A stretch of 64,000 nt of DNA, taken from positions 62,001-126,000 of the forward strand of contig NZ_ABCS01000007.1 of the NCBI RefSeq assembly GCF_000170895.1, read 5' to 3'. This document shows positions 19,280-27,318 of this stretch, one piece after another (the stretch's first letter is position 1; each line of letters starts with the position of its first letter). This DNA comes from Plesiocystis pacifica SIR-1 (GTDB lineage: Bacteria; Myxococcota_A; Polyangia; Nannocystales; Nannocystaceae). The position numbers and the translations under genes are program-made. The notes under the pieces were generated by a model. It saw nothing but the letters and a program-made list of their open reading frames with translations, did not search any database and was not told where the DNA came from.

Positions 19280-20457
19280 GCCGAAGAGCCCTGCACCGAC
19301 CAGTGTGTGCTGGGTCAATCCGCGGTCATCTGCCAGGTCGGGCTCCAAGAACACATCATCTGTGGGCCTTCCCTCGGAGTCGCGTCTGTGAGCTGCGCGG
19401 ACGCAGGGGGCTCAGCCGCGACGGAGATCGATGTTTGCGCTTCGTCGGCGGACGACGGCGGTGATGAGGCGGGCTCAAATCCAGACGCCCAGCCTTGGGA
19501 GCCCGAGCTCTACATCACGCATGACTCCGACAAGGACCTCTACATCGTCGATGCCGAGTTCCTCGACGACGTCCGAGCCGACCACCGACCGTACGAGCTC
19601 GTGGTCCAGGGAGAAGGTGCTGGTGTAGATCAGCCTCTCTCCGTAGACGTAGCAGCCCAAGTTGTGGACGCCACAGAACTCGGACTCCGGGTAGTCCGCG
19701 GACCCCCAGATGTACATGCAGGGACAGCCGGCTTGGGTGTCCCCCAGAGCTTCTGGGGTGAAGGCGCCGCGGAGTCCCTCGGTTGGCGCCGCACACTCCC
19801 GGGCAACACCGACCCACTCGAAAACCTCGAGCTCGACCCGCCCGCGCTCGAGTACCAGAGCGCAGGGCACTTCGTACGGTGGCTGTGGGAGACACGCGGA
19901 CCAGAGGCGGTCTCGGCCCTGCTCGCGCAGACCCTCGACCAGCCCAAGAGGCATTCGAGGCGCTCTTCGGTCAGAGTTTCGTCGACGCGGAGAACGAATA
20001 CTTCGCAACGACAGCCTACAGCTACTCCGTCATCGACGCGTGCGCCCACCCCTCGGTGCCCGAGCTTCAGACTCGAGAGGGTGAACCACGGCGTTGGAGC
20101 GACACTGCCTCGCTCGACTGCGCCGCACCAGGCAACTTTGGGAGCAGCGTCGGCACGGCCACGATGCGTGTGCTCGAGCTACCCGAGCACGCGCTCTACG
20201 CCATCACCACCAACGCGGACGTAGCGACGCTCGCCCGCTGCTCCGACGAGACCCTGCTCGAGAAGCCCGTCGACGGCGATCCACAGTGGGGAGAGCTCCC
20301 CCCTGTGACCGACATCGCTCCAGGAGGCCTGACCATCAGCCTGCCTGGCGGAGAAACGACGAGCCTCGAGCTCGCGCCCGGGCGATATGAGTTGACCCTC
20401 CTGGGACAAGAGGGTCAGCCAGTGGGTGTCGACGTGAGCGTCGAGCTCGGTCCTTGA
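19280..20457 (+). pseudogene. Broken lipoprotein/metallopeptidase-like gene with strand-switched segment
   Basis: Three coding stretches do not join. On plus, frame 2 reads a Cys-rich start (CTDQCVLGQSAVICQVG) to about 19560-19600. At about 19600-19740 coding-like composition (G/C at third positions) moves to the minus strand, which reads GCYVYGERLIYTSTFSLDHELV. From about 19745 plus frame 2 resumes with FWGEGAAESLGW and AGHFVRWLWETRGPEAV. Near 19945 a one-base slip moves to frame 1, EAFEALFGQSFVDAENEYF, running to 20457. The motif order HELV, then EGxAE, then AGHFVRWL fits a zinc-peptidase-like fold if the middle is flipped back. It lacks the second His of HExxH. A start codon with a signal peptide was not found. 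Probably a dead gene. Confidence 0.55.
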
Positions 20458-20465
20458 GGGCCCGC

Positions 20466-21410
20466 TCAGCCCCACTTGATGGGCAAGCCGTCGGTCAGCA
20501 CGAAGTTCGCAAACTTCTTGTTGGCCGCCAGCATGACCATCGCCACGTCGCCCACGCTCGCGTCACCGACGTCGATGACCAGCGTGGTCTTGTTGGGGTA
20601 CTTCTTCTTGATCGCCACGAGCTGCTTGGCCAGCTCCTTCCAGCCCGTGCCAGAAATGCGCGGCGCGAAGCGGGGGTGGGCGGCGGAGATCTCGAAGCTC
20701 TCGCCGGCGGACAGGCTGATGCGCAGGCCCAGGGCGTTGTCGCCAGGCGCCACCCGCATGCCGCCGGGGGGGAGCACGTAAAAGGGCCGGGCGCGCAGGC
20801 CCGCGTTGCCGCCGTTGACCAGCAGGCTGAAGTTGGGAGGCACGCCCGGGCGGGTCTCGCCGGCGGCGTAGGCCAGCTCGACGATGGTCTTGGCCGGGAC
20901 GCTGGCCTCGGCGCCGAACATGACCCGGGTCGGGACCTCGAGGGTCAGGCGCTGGGCCTCCTCGAGGGTCTGCAGCCACAGCCGGCGAAAGCCCGCCCAC
21001 AGCAGCTGCTTGCACCCGCTCTTGCACTCCCGAGAGGCCGGGCCCGGAGGGGTCAGCCCGCCGCTCAGGGGCGTGACCTCGGTGTCGAACATGTACAGGG
21101 CCGTGGGCGAGACGGTCAGGTAGATGCCCGGCTCGACCGGGGCGCCGTTGACCTGGGGCAGGTTCTCGGACCCGAAGGCGGCGTTGAGCTGGGCGAGGAC
21201 CACGGTCTCGAAGCCCTGCAGGCTCTCGGGCGCGGCCTGGGCCCGGATGATGTCGGCGAGGGTGATGCCTCCGGCCGCGTAGTCCTGGGCGTCGGCGCTG
21301 GTCGAGCTGCTCGTCGTGGTCGAGGTCGCGTCGATGGTCTGCGCTGCGAAGGGGGCGGGGTGGGCGGGGTGGGCACCAAGAAGCGCGGTGATCAGCAAGG
21401 TCTCGAGCAT
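20466..21410 (-). CDS. Secreted protein with ExbD-like C-terminal segment
   Basis: 314 residues from MLETLLITALLGAHPAHPAP, a likely signal sequence or membrane anchor. Its ATG follows the stop codon of the upstream lipoprotein gene by one base, so the two are translationally coupled. The middle has GIYLTVSPTALYMFDTEV and a Cys pair (ECKSGC). The C-terminus KKYPNKTTLVIDVGDASVGDVAMVMLAAN resembles the periplasmic end of ExbD/TolR-type proteins, but the protein is larger than ExbD and lacks its usual N-terminal helix context. No firm family. Confidence 0.6.
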   Translation of the reverse strand: MLETLLITALLGAHPAHPAPFAAQTIDATSTTTSSSTSADAQDYAAGGITLADIIRAQAAPESLQGFETVVLAQLNAAFGSENLPQVNGAPVEPGIYLTVSPTALYMFDTEVTPLSGGLTPPGPASRECKSGCKQLLWAGFRRLWLQTLEEAQRLTLEVPTRVMFGAEASVPAKTIVELAYAAGETRPGVPPNFSLLVNGGNAGLRARPFYVLPPGGMRVAPGDNALGLRISLSAGESFEISAAHPRFAPRISGTGWKELAKQLVAIKKKYPNKTTLVIDVGDASVGDVAMVMLAANKKFANFVLTDGLPIKWG

Positions 21411-21411
21411 C

Positions 21412-22197
21412 TCAGAACTCCTCGATGGGGATGGGCATCCAGTTGGTGTCGACGGTGCCTTCGCGGACGACACCGAGGGTGGTCGAGGCCCCCAGCCCGC
21501 GGTTCTCGAGCCGGCCCTCGACGGCCTCGTCGGACAGCTCGCTGCCCTCGAGCCAGGTCGGCAGGTCGGTCAGGAAGCCGACGACGGTCTGCCGGTCGCC
21601 CTCCTTGGCCGTGGCCACCCAGATCTCATAGGGGTCGCCGTAGCAGGTCATGTGCACGAGCCAGCCCTCGCCCAGGCCGTCGATCGCCTCCTTGGTCAGG
21701 CCGTCGATGACCCCGCCCAGATCGCCGCGCCACAGCCCGAGCTCGTCGAGCCGGCCCTCGACGCGGCTGCGCAGCTTGGGCAGCAGGGTGCTCATCGCGG
21801 CGGCCGACTCGGGCCGGCACTCGGCCCCCCGCAGGGGCTCGCGGTAGCCGGCGGCGTGGGCCACGAGGCGGTCCTGGATGGCGTAGGGGTTGCGGTGGTG
21901 CTCGAGCTCGCCGCGCAGGGCCTGCAAGATCGAGGTCGGCGACCCCGAGCCCAGCCAGTGGAGCAGCGCGAAGGCATCCCACGACCCGAGCAAGGGGTTG
22001 TTCTGAACACAGTTGCCCCCCTCGCTCTCGACGCAGTGGACGAAGGAGGTGGCGGCGCGCTGGGCAGGCTCGGCCGGACCGACGGTCGCCTCGACCTCGG
22101 TCTTGACCTGGCAGCCCGCGAGCGCCGCAACACCGCACAGACCGAGGGCCAGCGCGCCTGCTCGGCGGGTGATCGCGTGAATGGTCGCGTACTTCAT
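21412..22197 (-). CDS. Putative lipoprotein of unknown function
   Basis: 261 residues from MKYATIHAITRRAGALALG. GGAG precedes the ATG by about six bases. A clear lipoprotein signal ends LAGC. The mature part has a Cys pair (HCVESEGGNC) and GSWDAFALLHWLGSG and ends MPIPIEEF. It is mostly alpha/beta and soluble, and I recognise no family. It is the first gene of a two-gene operon with the next, overlapping-spaced secreted protein, and is divergent from the methyltransferase gene. Confidence 0.7.
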   Translation of the reverse strand: MKYATIHAITRRAGALALGLCGVAALAGCQVKTEVEATVGPAEPAQRAATSFVHCVESEGGNCVQNNPLLGSWDAFALLHWLGSGSPTSILQALRGELEHHRNPYAIQDRLVAHAAGYREPLRGAECRPESAAAMSTLLPKLRSRVEGRLDELGLWRGDLGGVIDGLTKEAIDGLGEGWLVHMTCYGDPYEIWVATAKEGDRQTVVGFLTDLPTWLEGSELSDEAVEGRLENRGLGASTTLGVVREGTVDTNWMPIPIEEF

Positions 22198-22291
22198 GGC
22201 AGCTCCAGCCGCCGGGACGGCCTTCGGGGCAGGAGTATCAAGGCTCGAATCGTCCGCGCAACAAAACGGCCAAGGCGGGGGCCTGGGATCG

Positions 22292-23389
22292 ATGCGTCGA
22301 AAAATCGGACGTTGGCGATCCCGCCCCCAGCATCGGCCCATCGTGGCGACCAAGAAACGGCCCACCTCCACCGCCAGCGTGACTCGACGAAAGAAAGCCT
22401 CGGTCAGCGCCCCCAAGCGCGCGCGTTCCAGCGCCTCCAAAGACCCCACCGAGGGCAAGGAGCGCTCGAGTGGCGACGCGAGCGCCCTGCCCCCACCCGC
22501 GCGCCGGCCCATCAAGGTCGTCAAGCACGCGCCCCCGGTCATCGAGCGTGGCCCCTGGGAGGCGCACCAGGGCGAGTACTGGCGCTCCCCCGACAGCCGC
22601 GCCCGGCTGATCCAGGGGGACTCCCTCGACATCCTCGAGCAGCTCCCCGAGGGCAGCGTCGACGTGATCTTCGCCGACCCGCCCTACTTCCTGTCCAACG
22701 GCGGCACGACTTGCCAGGGGGGCAAGCGCGTGAGCGTCAACAAGGGCAAGTGGGACGCGAGCCTCGGAGCCCAGGACAACCACGCCTTCAACAAGCGCTG
22801 GCTCTCGGCTTGCCAGCGCGTGCTCGCCGACAACGGGACCATCTGGGTCTCGGGCACGGCCCACGTGATCTTCTCGGTCGGCTACGCCATGCAAGAGCTC
22901 GGCTTCAAGATGCTCAACGACATCGTGTGGGAGAAGCCCAACCCGCCGCCGAACCTCTCGTGCCGCTACTTCACCCACTCCACGGAGCTGGTGCTGTGGG
23001 CCGCCAAGACGCGCAAGTCCAAGCACTACTACGACTACCAGGAGATGAAGCTGCGCAACGGCGGCAAGCAGATGAAGAACGTGTGGCGCTTCACCGCCCC
23101 CGGCAAGTCGGAGAAGACCCACGGCAAGCACCCCACGCAAAAGCCCCTGGCGCTCCTCGATCGCCTGCTGATGGCCAGCTGCCACCCCGACGCGCGGGTC
23201 CTCGACCCCTTCAACGGCAGCGGGACCACGGGCGTGGCCGCGGCCAAGCTGGGGCTGCAGTACACCGGCCTCGAGCGCGAGCCCGAGTACCTCGCGCTGA
23301 GCAAGGCTAGGCTCATCGACGCCGTGCCGGCCTGGGCCCAGGCGGCCGCCAAGCCCCCTGCCAGGCCCAAGATCGCCGCCGTCGGCTGA
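22292..23389 (+). CDS. DpnA/MboIB-like adenine-N6 DNA methyltransferase
   Basis: 365 residues from ATG 22292; a GTG at 22343 is an alternative start. The N-terminal 80 residues are a Lys/Arg/Ser-rich tail. The catalytic part starts at ARLIQGDSLDILEQLPEGSVD with motif IV ADPPYFLSNGG, then VSVNKGKWD, NLSCRYFTHSTELVLWA, HPTQKPLALLDRL and motif I LDPFNGSGTTG near the end (beta-class order). These blocks are those of DpnA-type enzymes, which methylate adenine in GATC, also on single strands. That specificity is a family inference. No restriction gene lies next to it, so it looks orphan, with a possible role in uptake, repair or regulation. Confidence 0.85.
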   Translation: MRRKIGRWRSRPQHRPIVATKKRPTSTASVTRRKKASVSAPKRARSSASKDPTEGKERSSGDASALPPPARRPIKVVKHAPPVIERGPWEAHQGEYWRSPDSRARLIQGDSLDILEQLPEGSVDVIFADPPYFLSNGGTTCQGGKRVSVNKGKWDASLGAQDNHAFNKRWLSACQRVLADNGTIWVSGTAHVIFSVGYAMQELGFKMLNDIVWEKPNPPPNLSCRYFTHSTELVLWAAKTRKSKHYYDYQEMKLRNGGKQMKNVWRFTAPGKSEKTHGKHPTQKPLALLDRLLMASCHPDARVLDPFNGSGTTGVAAAKLGLQYTGLEREPEYLALSKARLIDAVPAWAQAAAKPPARPKIAAVG

Positions 23390-23394
23390 CGCCC

Positions 23395-23427
23395 TTTGAC
23401 CGCACTTTGACCGCCCGTTGACCGCCG
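23395..23427 (+). promoter_or_regulatory. Three 11-base direct repeats before the symporter gene
   Basis: TTTGACCGCAC, TTTGACCGCCC and GTTGACCGCCG stand head to tail at one-helical-turn spacing, filling the gap between the methyltransferase stop codon and the GTG at 23446. Tandem TTGACCG units on one face of the helix suggest a binding site for a regulator of the symporter. The evidence is the pattern only. Confidence 0.4.
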
Positions 23428-23445
23428 TGGGTTAGGGTCTTCCCC

Positions 23446-24930
23446 GTGAAGCCCCTGGCCCTCACGGTGGTCGTCGCCTACATGGTCCTCACCGTCGTCC
23501 TCGGCGTCCTCGCCGGGCGACGCGGGAGCGGGGACAGCGACGACTTCGTCGCGGGCGAGCGCGCCTTCGGCCCGGTGGTGATGTACTTCGTCGTCGGCGC
23601 GACGATCTTCTCGGCCTACGCCCTCCTCGGCACCCCCCAGCGCGTGGCGGCCAAGGGCTCGGACGCCTTCTACGTCCTGTCCTACGGCGCCGTCGGCCTG
23701 GTCCCGCTGTTCTTCTTCGGCGCCCGGGTCCGGCGCATCGGCGCCCGCGAGGGCTTCATGACCCAGGCCGAGTTCGTCGGCGGGCGCTACGACAGCCGGC
23801 GGATCACCGTGCTCATGGGCGCGGGCTCGATCCTCTCCTTCGTCCCCTACCTGGTCATCCAGCTCAAGGGCGCGGGCCTGGTCATGCACGCGGTCACGGG
23901 CTGGCCGCCGATCTGGGGCGCGGCCCTCGTCTACGTCGCCGTGCTCACCTACGTGCTGTTCGGGGGCGTGCGCGGGGTCGGCTGGACCAACGTGGTCCAG
24001 GGCGTGGCGATGCTGATCGTCGTGTGGACCCTGGGCCTGTGGATCCCGACGGCGCTCTACGGCTCGGTCCCGGCGATGTTCGACAAGGTCGTCGAGCAGG
24101 CCCCGGAGTACCTGACCTTGCCGGGCCCCGGCGCCCAGACCTCGCCGGCCAGGTACAGCTCGGAGATCCTCGTGTCCATGCTGGGCTTCGCCATGTGGCC
24201 GCACGTGTTCATGAAGTGCTTCACGGCCCGCAGCGCCCGCTTGGTCCAGCAGAGCGTGGTCTGGTACCCGACCTTCCTGTTCTTCTTGGTCCCGCTGATC
24301 TTCCTGGGCTACGTCGCCGTGCTCGACGGCGGGCCCACGGACGACTCGGTGCTGCTGTGGCTCGTCGACCGCCTGTCCGGCCATCCGCTGCACCCGTGGA
24401 TGTTCGCCTTCGTCGCCTTCGCCGTGCTCGCGGCGTCCATGAGCACGGGCGACGCGCTGCTGCACGCGGGCGGGTCCATGGCCGTGCGCGACGTGCTCAT
24501 GCCCCTGCGCCCGTCGAGCCAGGGCGAGCTCGACGGCCACCAACAAACTCGAATCATCCGCGTCTTCGTGGTCGCCTTGGCCGTGCTCAGCTGGGTGGTG
24601 TTCGCCGCGGGCGGCGGCCTGTCCATCGTCGACCTGCTCTTGCTCGCCTTTGCGATCCCGATCCAGTTCCTCCCGCTGGTGCTCCTGGGCCTGTACTGGC
24701 GCCGGGCCAACGCCCTCGGGGCCGAGCTGGGGATCGTCGCGGGCTACGGGACCGTGCTGGCCTGCTTCGCCCTGCGCAGCCTCGCCCCCGAGCTCTACGC
24801 CAACCTCAACCCGCTGGGCCTCGAGATCGGGGTGATCGGCCTGGCGGTCAACGTCGCGGTGATGATCGCCGGCTCGCTGCTTGGCGCCCCCCCGAGCGCC
24901 GAGACCCTGGCGCGCTACGAGCTCGACTAA
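23446..24930 (+). CDS. Sodium:solute symporter (SSS family)
   Basis: 494 residues with about 13 membrane helices. The N-terminus MKPLALTVVVAYMVLTVVLG, the loop FVAGERAFGPVVMYFVVGATIFSAYAL and GGVRGVGWTNVVQGVAML are SSS/SSF features; the last is the family signature region. It imports a small solute with Na+ across the inner membrane. The substrate cannot be read from sequence. The start is GTG. The three-repeat element just upstream may control it. It ends 14 bases before the converging IgGFc-type pseudogene. Confidence 0.88.
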   Translation: MKPLALTVVVAYMVLTVVLGVLAGRRGSGDSDDFVAGERAFGPVVMYFVVGATIFSAYALLGTPQRVAAKGSDAFYVLSYGAVGLVPLFFFGARVRRIGAREGFMTQAEFVGGRYDSRRITVLMGAGSILSFVPYLVIQLKGAGLVMHAVTGWPPIWGAALVYVAVLTYVLFGGVRGVGWTNVVQGVAMLIVVWTLGLWIPTALYGSVPAMFDKVVEQAPEYLTLPGPGAQTSPARYSSEILVSMLGFAMWPHVFMKCFTARSARLVQQSVVWYPTFLFFLVPLIFLGYVAVLDGGPTDDSVLLWLVDRLSGHPLHPWMFAFVAFAVLAASMSTGDALLHAGGSMAVRDVLMPLRPSSQGELDGHQQTRIIRVFVVALAVLSWVVFAAGGGLSIVDLLLLAFAIPIQFLPLVLLGLYWRRANALGAELGIVAGYGTVLACFALRSLAPELYANLNPLGLEIGVIGLAVNVAVMIAGSLLGAPPSAETLARYELD

Positions 24931-24944
24931 CCCGGCGAGCCCCC

Positions 24945-26130
24945 TCAGCCCACTGGCGGGAAGCGGTTGATGATCTGCGTGCCCACGCCGCCGAGGTAGG
25001 CGTAGCTGTCGGCCCCGTCGAAGCCGACCACGCTGACGCTGACCGGGTCGCCGTCGCCGTCGACGATGTGCACGCCGTCGGTGGTCAAGATCCGCGCGAC
25101 CTCGTAGTCCCCCCCGCCCACGGGGATGAACTCGCTCTCGGGCACTGGCGCCCCATCGACCAGGACCTGGGCGCCGGCCAGGCTGGAAGGTCTGGCCCGG
25201 GATCCCCGTCGGCACGCCCGGCCCTGGCAGGGTCGGCACCGAGGGCGTCACGTCGACGACGGTCCCGTCGTGGGCCGCCATGATCACCGTGAAGGCCTCC
25301 CAGCCGTCCTCGGTCTCGTGGCTGACCACGTCGTAGAGGTCGTCCCAGCTCGACACCGGATAGAGCAGGGCCGCGTCGCTCGAGAAGGACAGCCAGCCGT
25401 CGACGGGGTTGAACTCGTAGGCCATGGTCGGCACGTCCGCGCGCACGCGCAAGGCCCCGCCCTCGAGCACGATGCTCTCGTCCTGGTCCAGCTGCGGCGG
25501 CGTGAACAGGTGCGAGCCGAGGGGCGCGACGAGCTCGGGTCCCGCGAGGGTCTGCCAGGTCCCGCCGACGCGCTGCTCGAGCACCACCTCGGCCTCGACC
25601 TGCTCTTGCACGTTCGACACCGCGATGCCCCAGGCCGCGTCGTCGTTGGAGTTGTTGAGGTCGACGGCGTAGAACTCGCAACCGACCGCGCTCTCGACCA
25701 TCGCCGCCGTCGTGCAGTCTTCCGGGATGCCTGCGGGCAGCTCGGGCTCCTCCCCGTCGGGCAAGGGCCCCAGATCGAGCTTGGGCCCCTCGTCCTCGCT
25801 CTCGTCCGCCTCGTCGTCTTCGTTTGGGTCCTCGTCCTCGCCGGGCCCCTCCTCTTCGCCGAGCGAGTCCTCTGGTATTGCCTCGTCGTTGGCCGAGCCC
25901 CCGCCAAAACTGCCCGAGAAGGACTCCTCGAGGTCGCCGCAGCCTGCCAGGAACGCGAAGAGCGTCAGCGGCAGGGCGGCTCGGGTGAGAGGGTTGGCGG
26001 GGGACTCGGGTGAGTCGTGGACGTGGGGCAGGGAGGGCGTGGCGTCGTCCACGACGGCTAGAGTGGACAGGGACTGTGAAAACTTCACAGTCCCTGAGTC
26101 GAGGGTCAGGCGGCTCGGTTCGCGGGTCAT
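24945..26130 (-). pseudogene. Decayed IgGFc-binding-domain lipoprotein gene
   Basis: A lipoprotein signal (LPLTLFAFLAGC) is followed by an acidic Glu/Asp spacer and then the start of an IgGFc-binding-type domain: GCEFYAVDLNNSNDDAAWG, TMAYEFNPVDGWLSFSSDA. After GIPGQTFQ (about 25190) the frame shifts by one base. The next frame reads LAGAQVLVDGAPVPESEF to GGVGTQIINRFPPVG at 24945. Intact proteins of this type have about 200 more residues between these parts, so an internal deletion also seems present. Repeat copy 3 lies in frame inside the 5' end, between the only upstream ATG (26130) and the signal peptide. The end GVGTQIIN matches the family's closing segment. Function probably lost. Confidence 0.6.
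26011..26098 (-). repeat. Modular hairpin repeat, copy 3 (module A only)
   Basis: Reverse orientation and near-identical to the module A at 61760. It starts TGAGTCGTGGACG, carries the GTCGTGGACG/CGTCCACGAC pair and the GGGACTGTGAA-AAC-TTCACAGTCCC hairpin, and ends CTGAG. Module B is missing. It sits inside the 5' end of the lipoprotein pseudogene and is read through in frame there. Confidence 0.85.
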
Positions 26131-26212
26131 GGTGCTCGGCGGGCTCGAGGGCCCTTTGAGTCATGGCGCGAGGCCGGCGGATCCGTGACGCGGGCGCGGC
26201 TTTCTTTTGGCG

Positions 26213-26241
26213 ACGGTGACTCGCGTTGGCGGGGTCACCGT
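26213..26241. promoter_or_regulatory. Hairpin between two minus-strand genes
   Basis: Arms ACGGTGAC and GTCACCGT (8 bases, perfect) with a 13-base loop, about 40 bases after the stop codon of the zinc-ribbon gene. No T-run follows on the minus strand. It may aid termination or be an operator. Confidence 0.3.
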
Positions 26242-26282
26242 GACAACTCGGCTTCACATCGCCCAGCAGCCAACGCCGGCCC

Positions 26283-27248
26283 TCAGGGTGGAGGCGCGAT
26301 GCAGATGCCCACGTTCTCCAGGCCCTCGGGCGCCTGGCCTGGGCTGTAAAAGGGCTCGCACTGCGTCCCCTCCAGGGTGCACACCGCCTCGGGGTCGTCC
26401 AGGGCGCAAAACTCCGCGCAGCACGCCGTGCTCGCGCACTCGGGGAGCGCTTCGCTGTCCACACACGTGAGCCCCGGTCCGCAGTTCGCGATCTCCTCGC
26501 AGGACTCGCCGAGTAGATCGGTCTCCTCGTGGCTCGTGCACAAGAAGTCCGGGCTGATCCACGTGCAACCCAGGGGCTCGGGACACGCCGGCGCGAGGGG
26601 GTCACAGGTGTCGATGCACAGGTTGATCGACCCTTGGCCGTCGATCACGCAGGTCTGCCCCTGGCCGCACACCGGGGCGTCGACGGTGCCCGTGCAAAAG
26701 GACTGACACAGCCCCTCGCCCTCCGTGTTGAAGATGAAACAAAAGCTGGTCTCGTCGCAGTCGTCCGTCGACTCGAAGACGCCGGAGTAGGTGCACGGCT
26801 CGCCCTCGCCCTGGCTCCCGAGCACGGGCACGCACTTGTTGGAGTCCAAGCTCGGGCTCGACCAGGCATAGGGCACGCACTTTTCGCCTTCGGGGCAGTC
26901 CTGCGCGAAGGGATCGCAGTCCGGAGGTGCCCCGGTCGTCGTGTCGTCCTCGGGGCCGGCGTAGAAACTCGCACCGCCGTCGTCGACCTCGCTGGTGCTC
27001 TCCTCTTCCTGGGTCGTGTTGGTCGTCTCCGAGTCCGTCTCGGTGTCCGCGATCGTCGAGCTCTCGGCCTCGTCCCCGCTCGGCGGCTCGTTGGTGCACG
27101 CGCTCATGCCCAAGGTCGCGGTCACGATCAGCGCAGCGCCCACGCGCGCGACCCAGGGGAGCGACGTCACCGCCTGAGCGCGACCGCAAAACGGGCAGCT
27201 CGCGTCGGTCTCACGAATGTGGCGCTTGCAATCAGAGCACGGAATCAT
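26283..27248 (-). CDS. Zinc-ribbon, membrane-anchored Cys-rich protein
   Basis: 321 residues. It starts with a zinc-ribbon-like CSDCKRHIRETDASCPFC (Cys 4, 7, 18, 21), then a hydrophobic segment (about 30-52) ending near SACTNEPP that could be a membrane anchor or lipobox. A Ser/Thr/Glu spacer follows, then a long Cys-rich extracellular part with about 30 cysteines in short CxxC-type repeats (CPEGEKCVPYAW, GQTCVIDGQG, CGPGLTCVDS). Proteins of this layout are common in Nannocystis-like myxobacteria (memory of genome style, not a search). A cytoplasmic zinc ribbon joined to an outside disulfide domain is odd. The function is unknown. Confidence 0.75.
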   Translation of the reverse strand: MIPCSDCKRHIRETDASCPFCGRAQAVTSLPWVARVGAALIVTATLGMSACTNEPPSGDEAESSTIADTETDSETTNTTQEEESTSEVDDGGASFYAGPEDDTTTGAPPDCDPFAQDCPEGEKCVPYAWSSPSLDSNKCVPVLGSQGEGEPCTYSGVFESTDDCDETSFCFIFNTEGEGLCQSFCTGTVDAPVCGQGQTCVIDGQGSINLCIDTCDPLAPACPEPLGCTWISPDFLCTSHEETDLLGESCEEIANCGPGLTCVDSEALPECASTACCAEFCALDDPEAVCTLEGTQCEPFYSPGQAPEGLENVGICIAPPP

Positions 27249-27283
27249 GGCTCCATGATGACCATGTCACCATGAGACACACA

Positions 27284-27309
27284 AGGCGCGTTTGCGTTTT
27301 CGTGCGCCT
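27284..27309 (-). terminator. Weak terminator-like hairpin after the ceramidase gene
   Basis: AGGCGC/GCGCCT arms with a 14-base loop start about 10 bases after the stop codon of the ceramidase-like gene on the minus strand, followed by TTGTGTGT. The stem is short and the T-run imperfect. Confidence 0.35.
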
Positions 27310-27318
27310 CTCGGGGTC

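Noticed and set aside
19560-19745. A true phase-variable inverting switch
   Set aside because: The strand flip of coding signal is real to the eye, but no inverted repeats or recombinase gene were found, so only a rearrangement is claimed.
27241-27262. A mini-ORF ATG-GAG-CCA-TGA overlapping the zinc-ribbon gene start
   Set aside because: Three codons only and no ribosome site; chance is likely.
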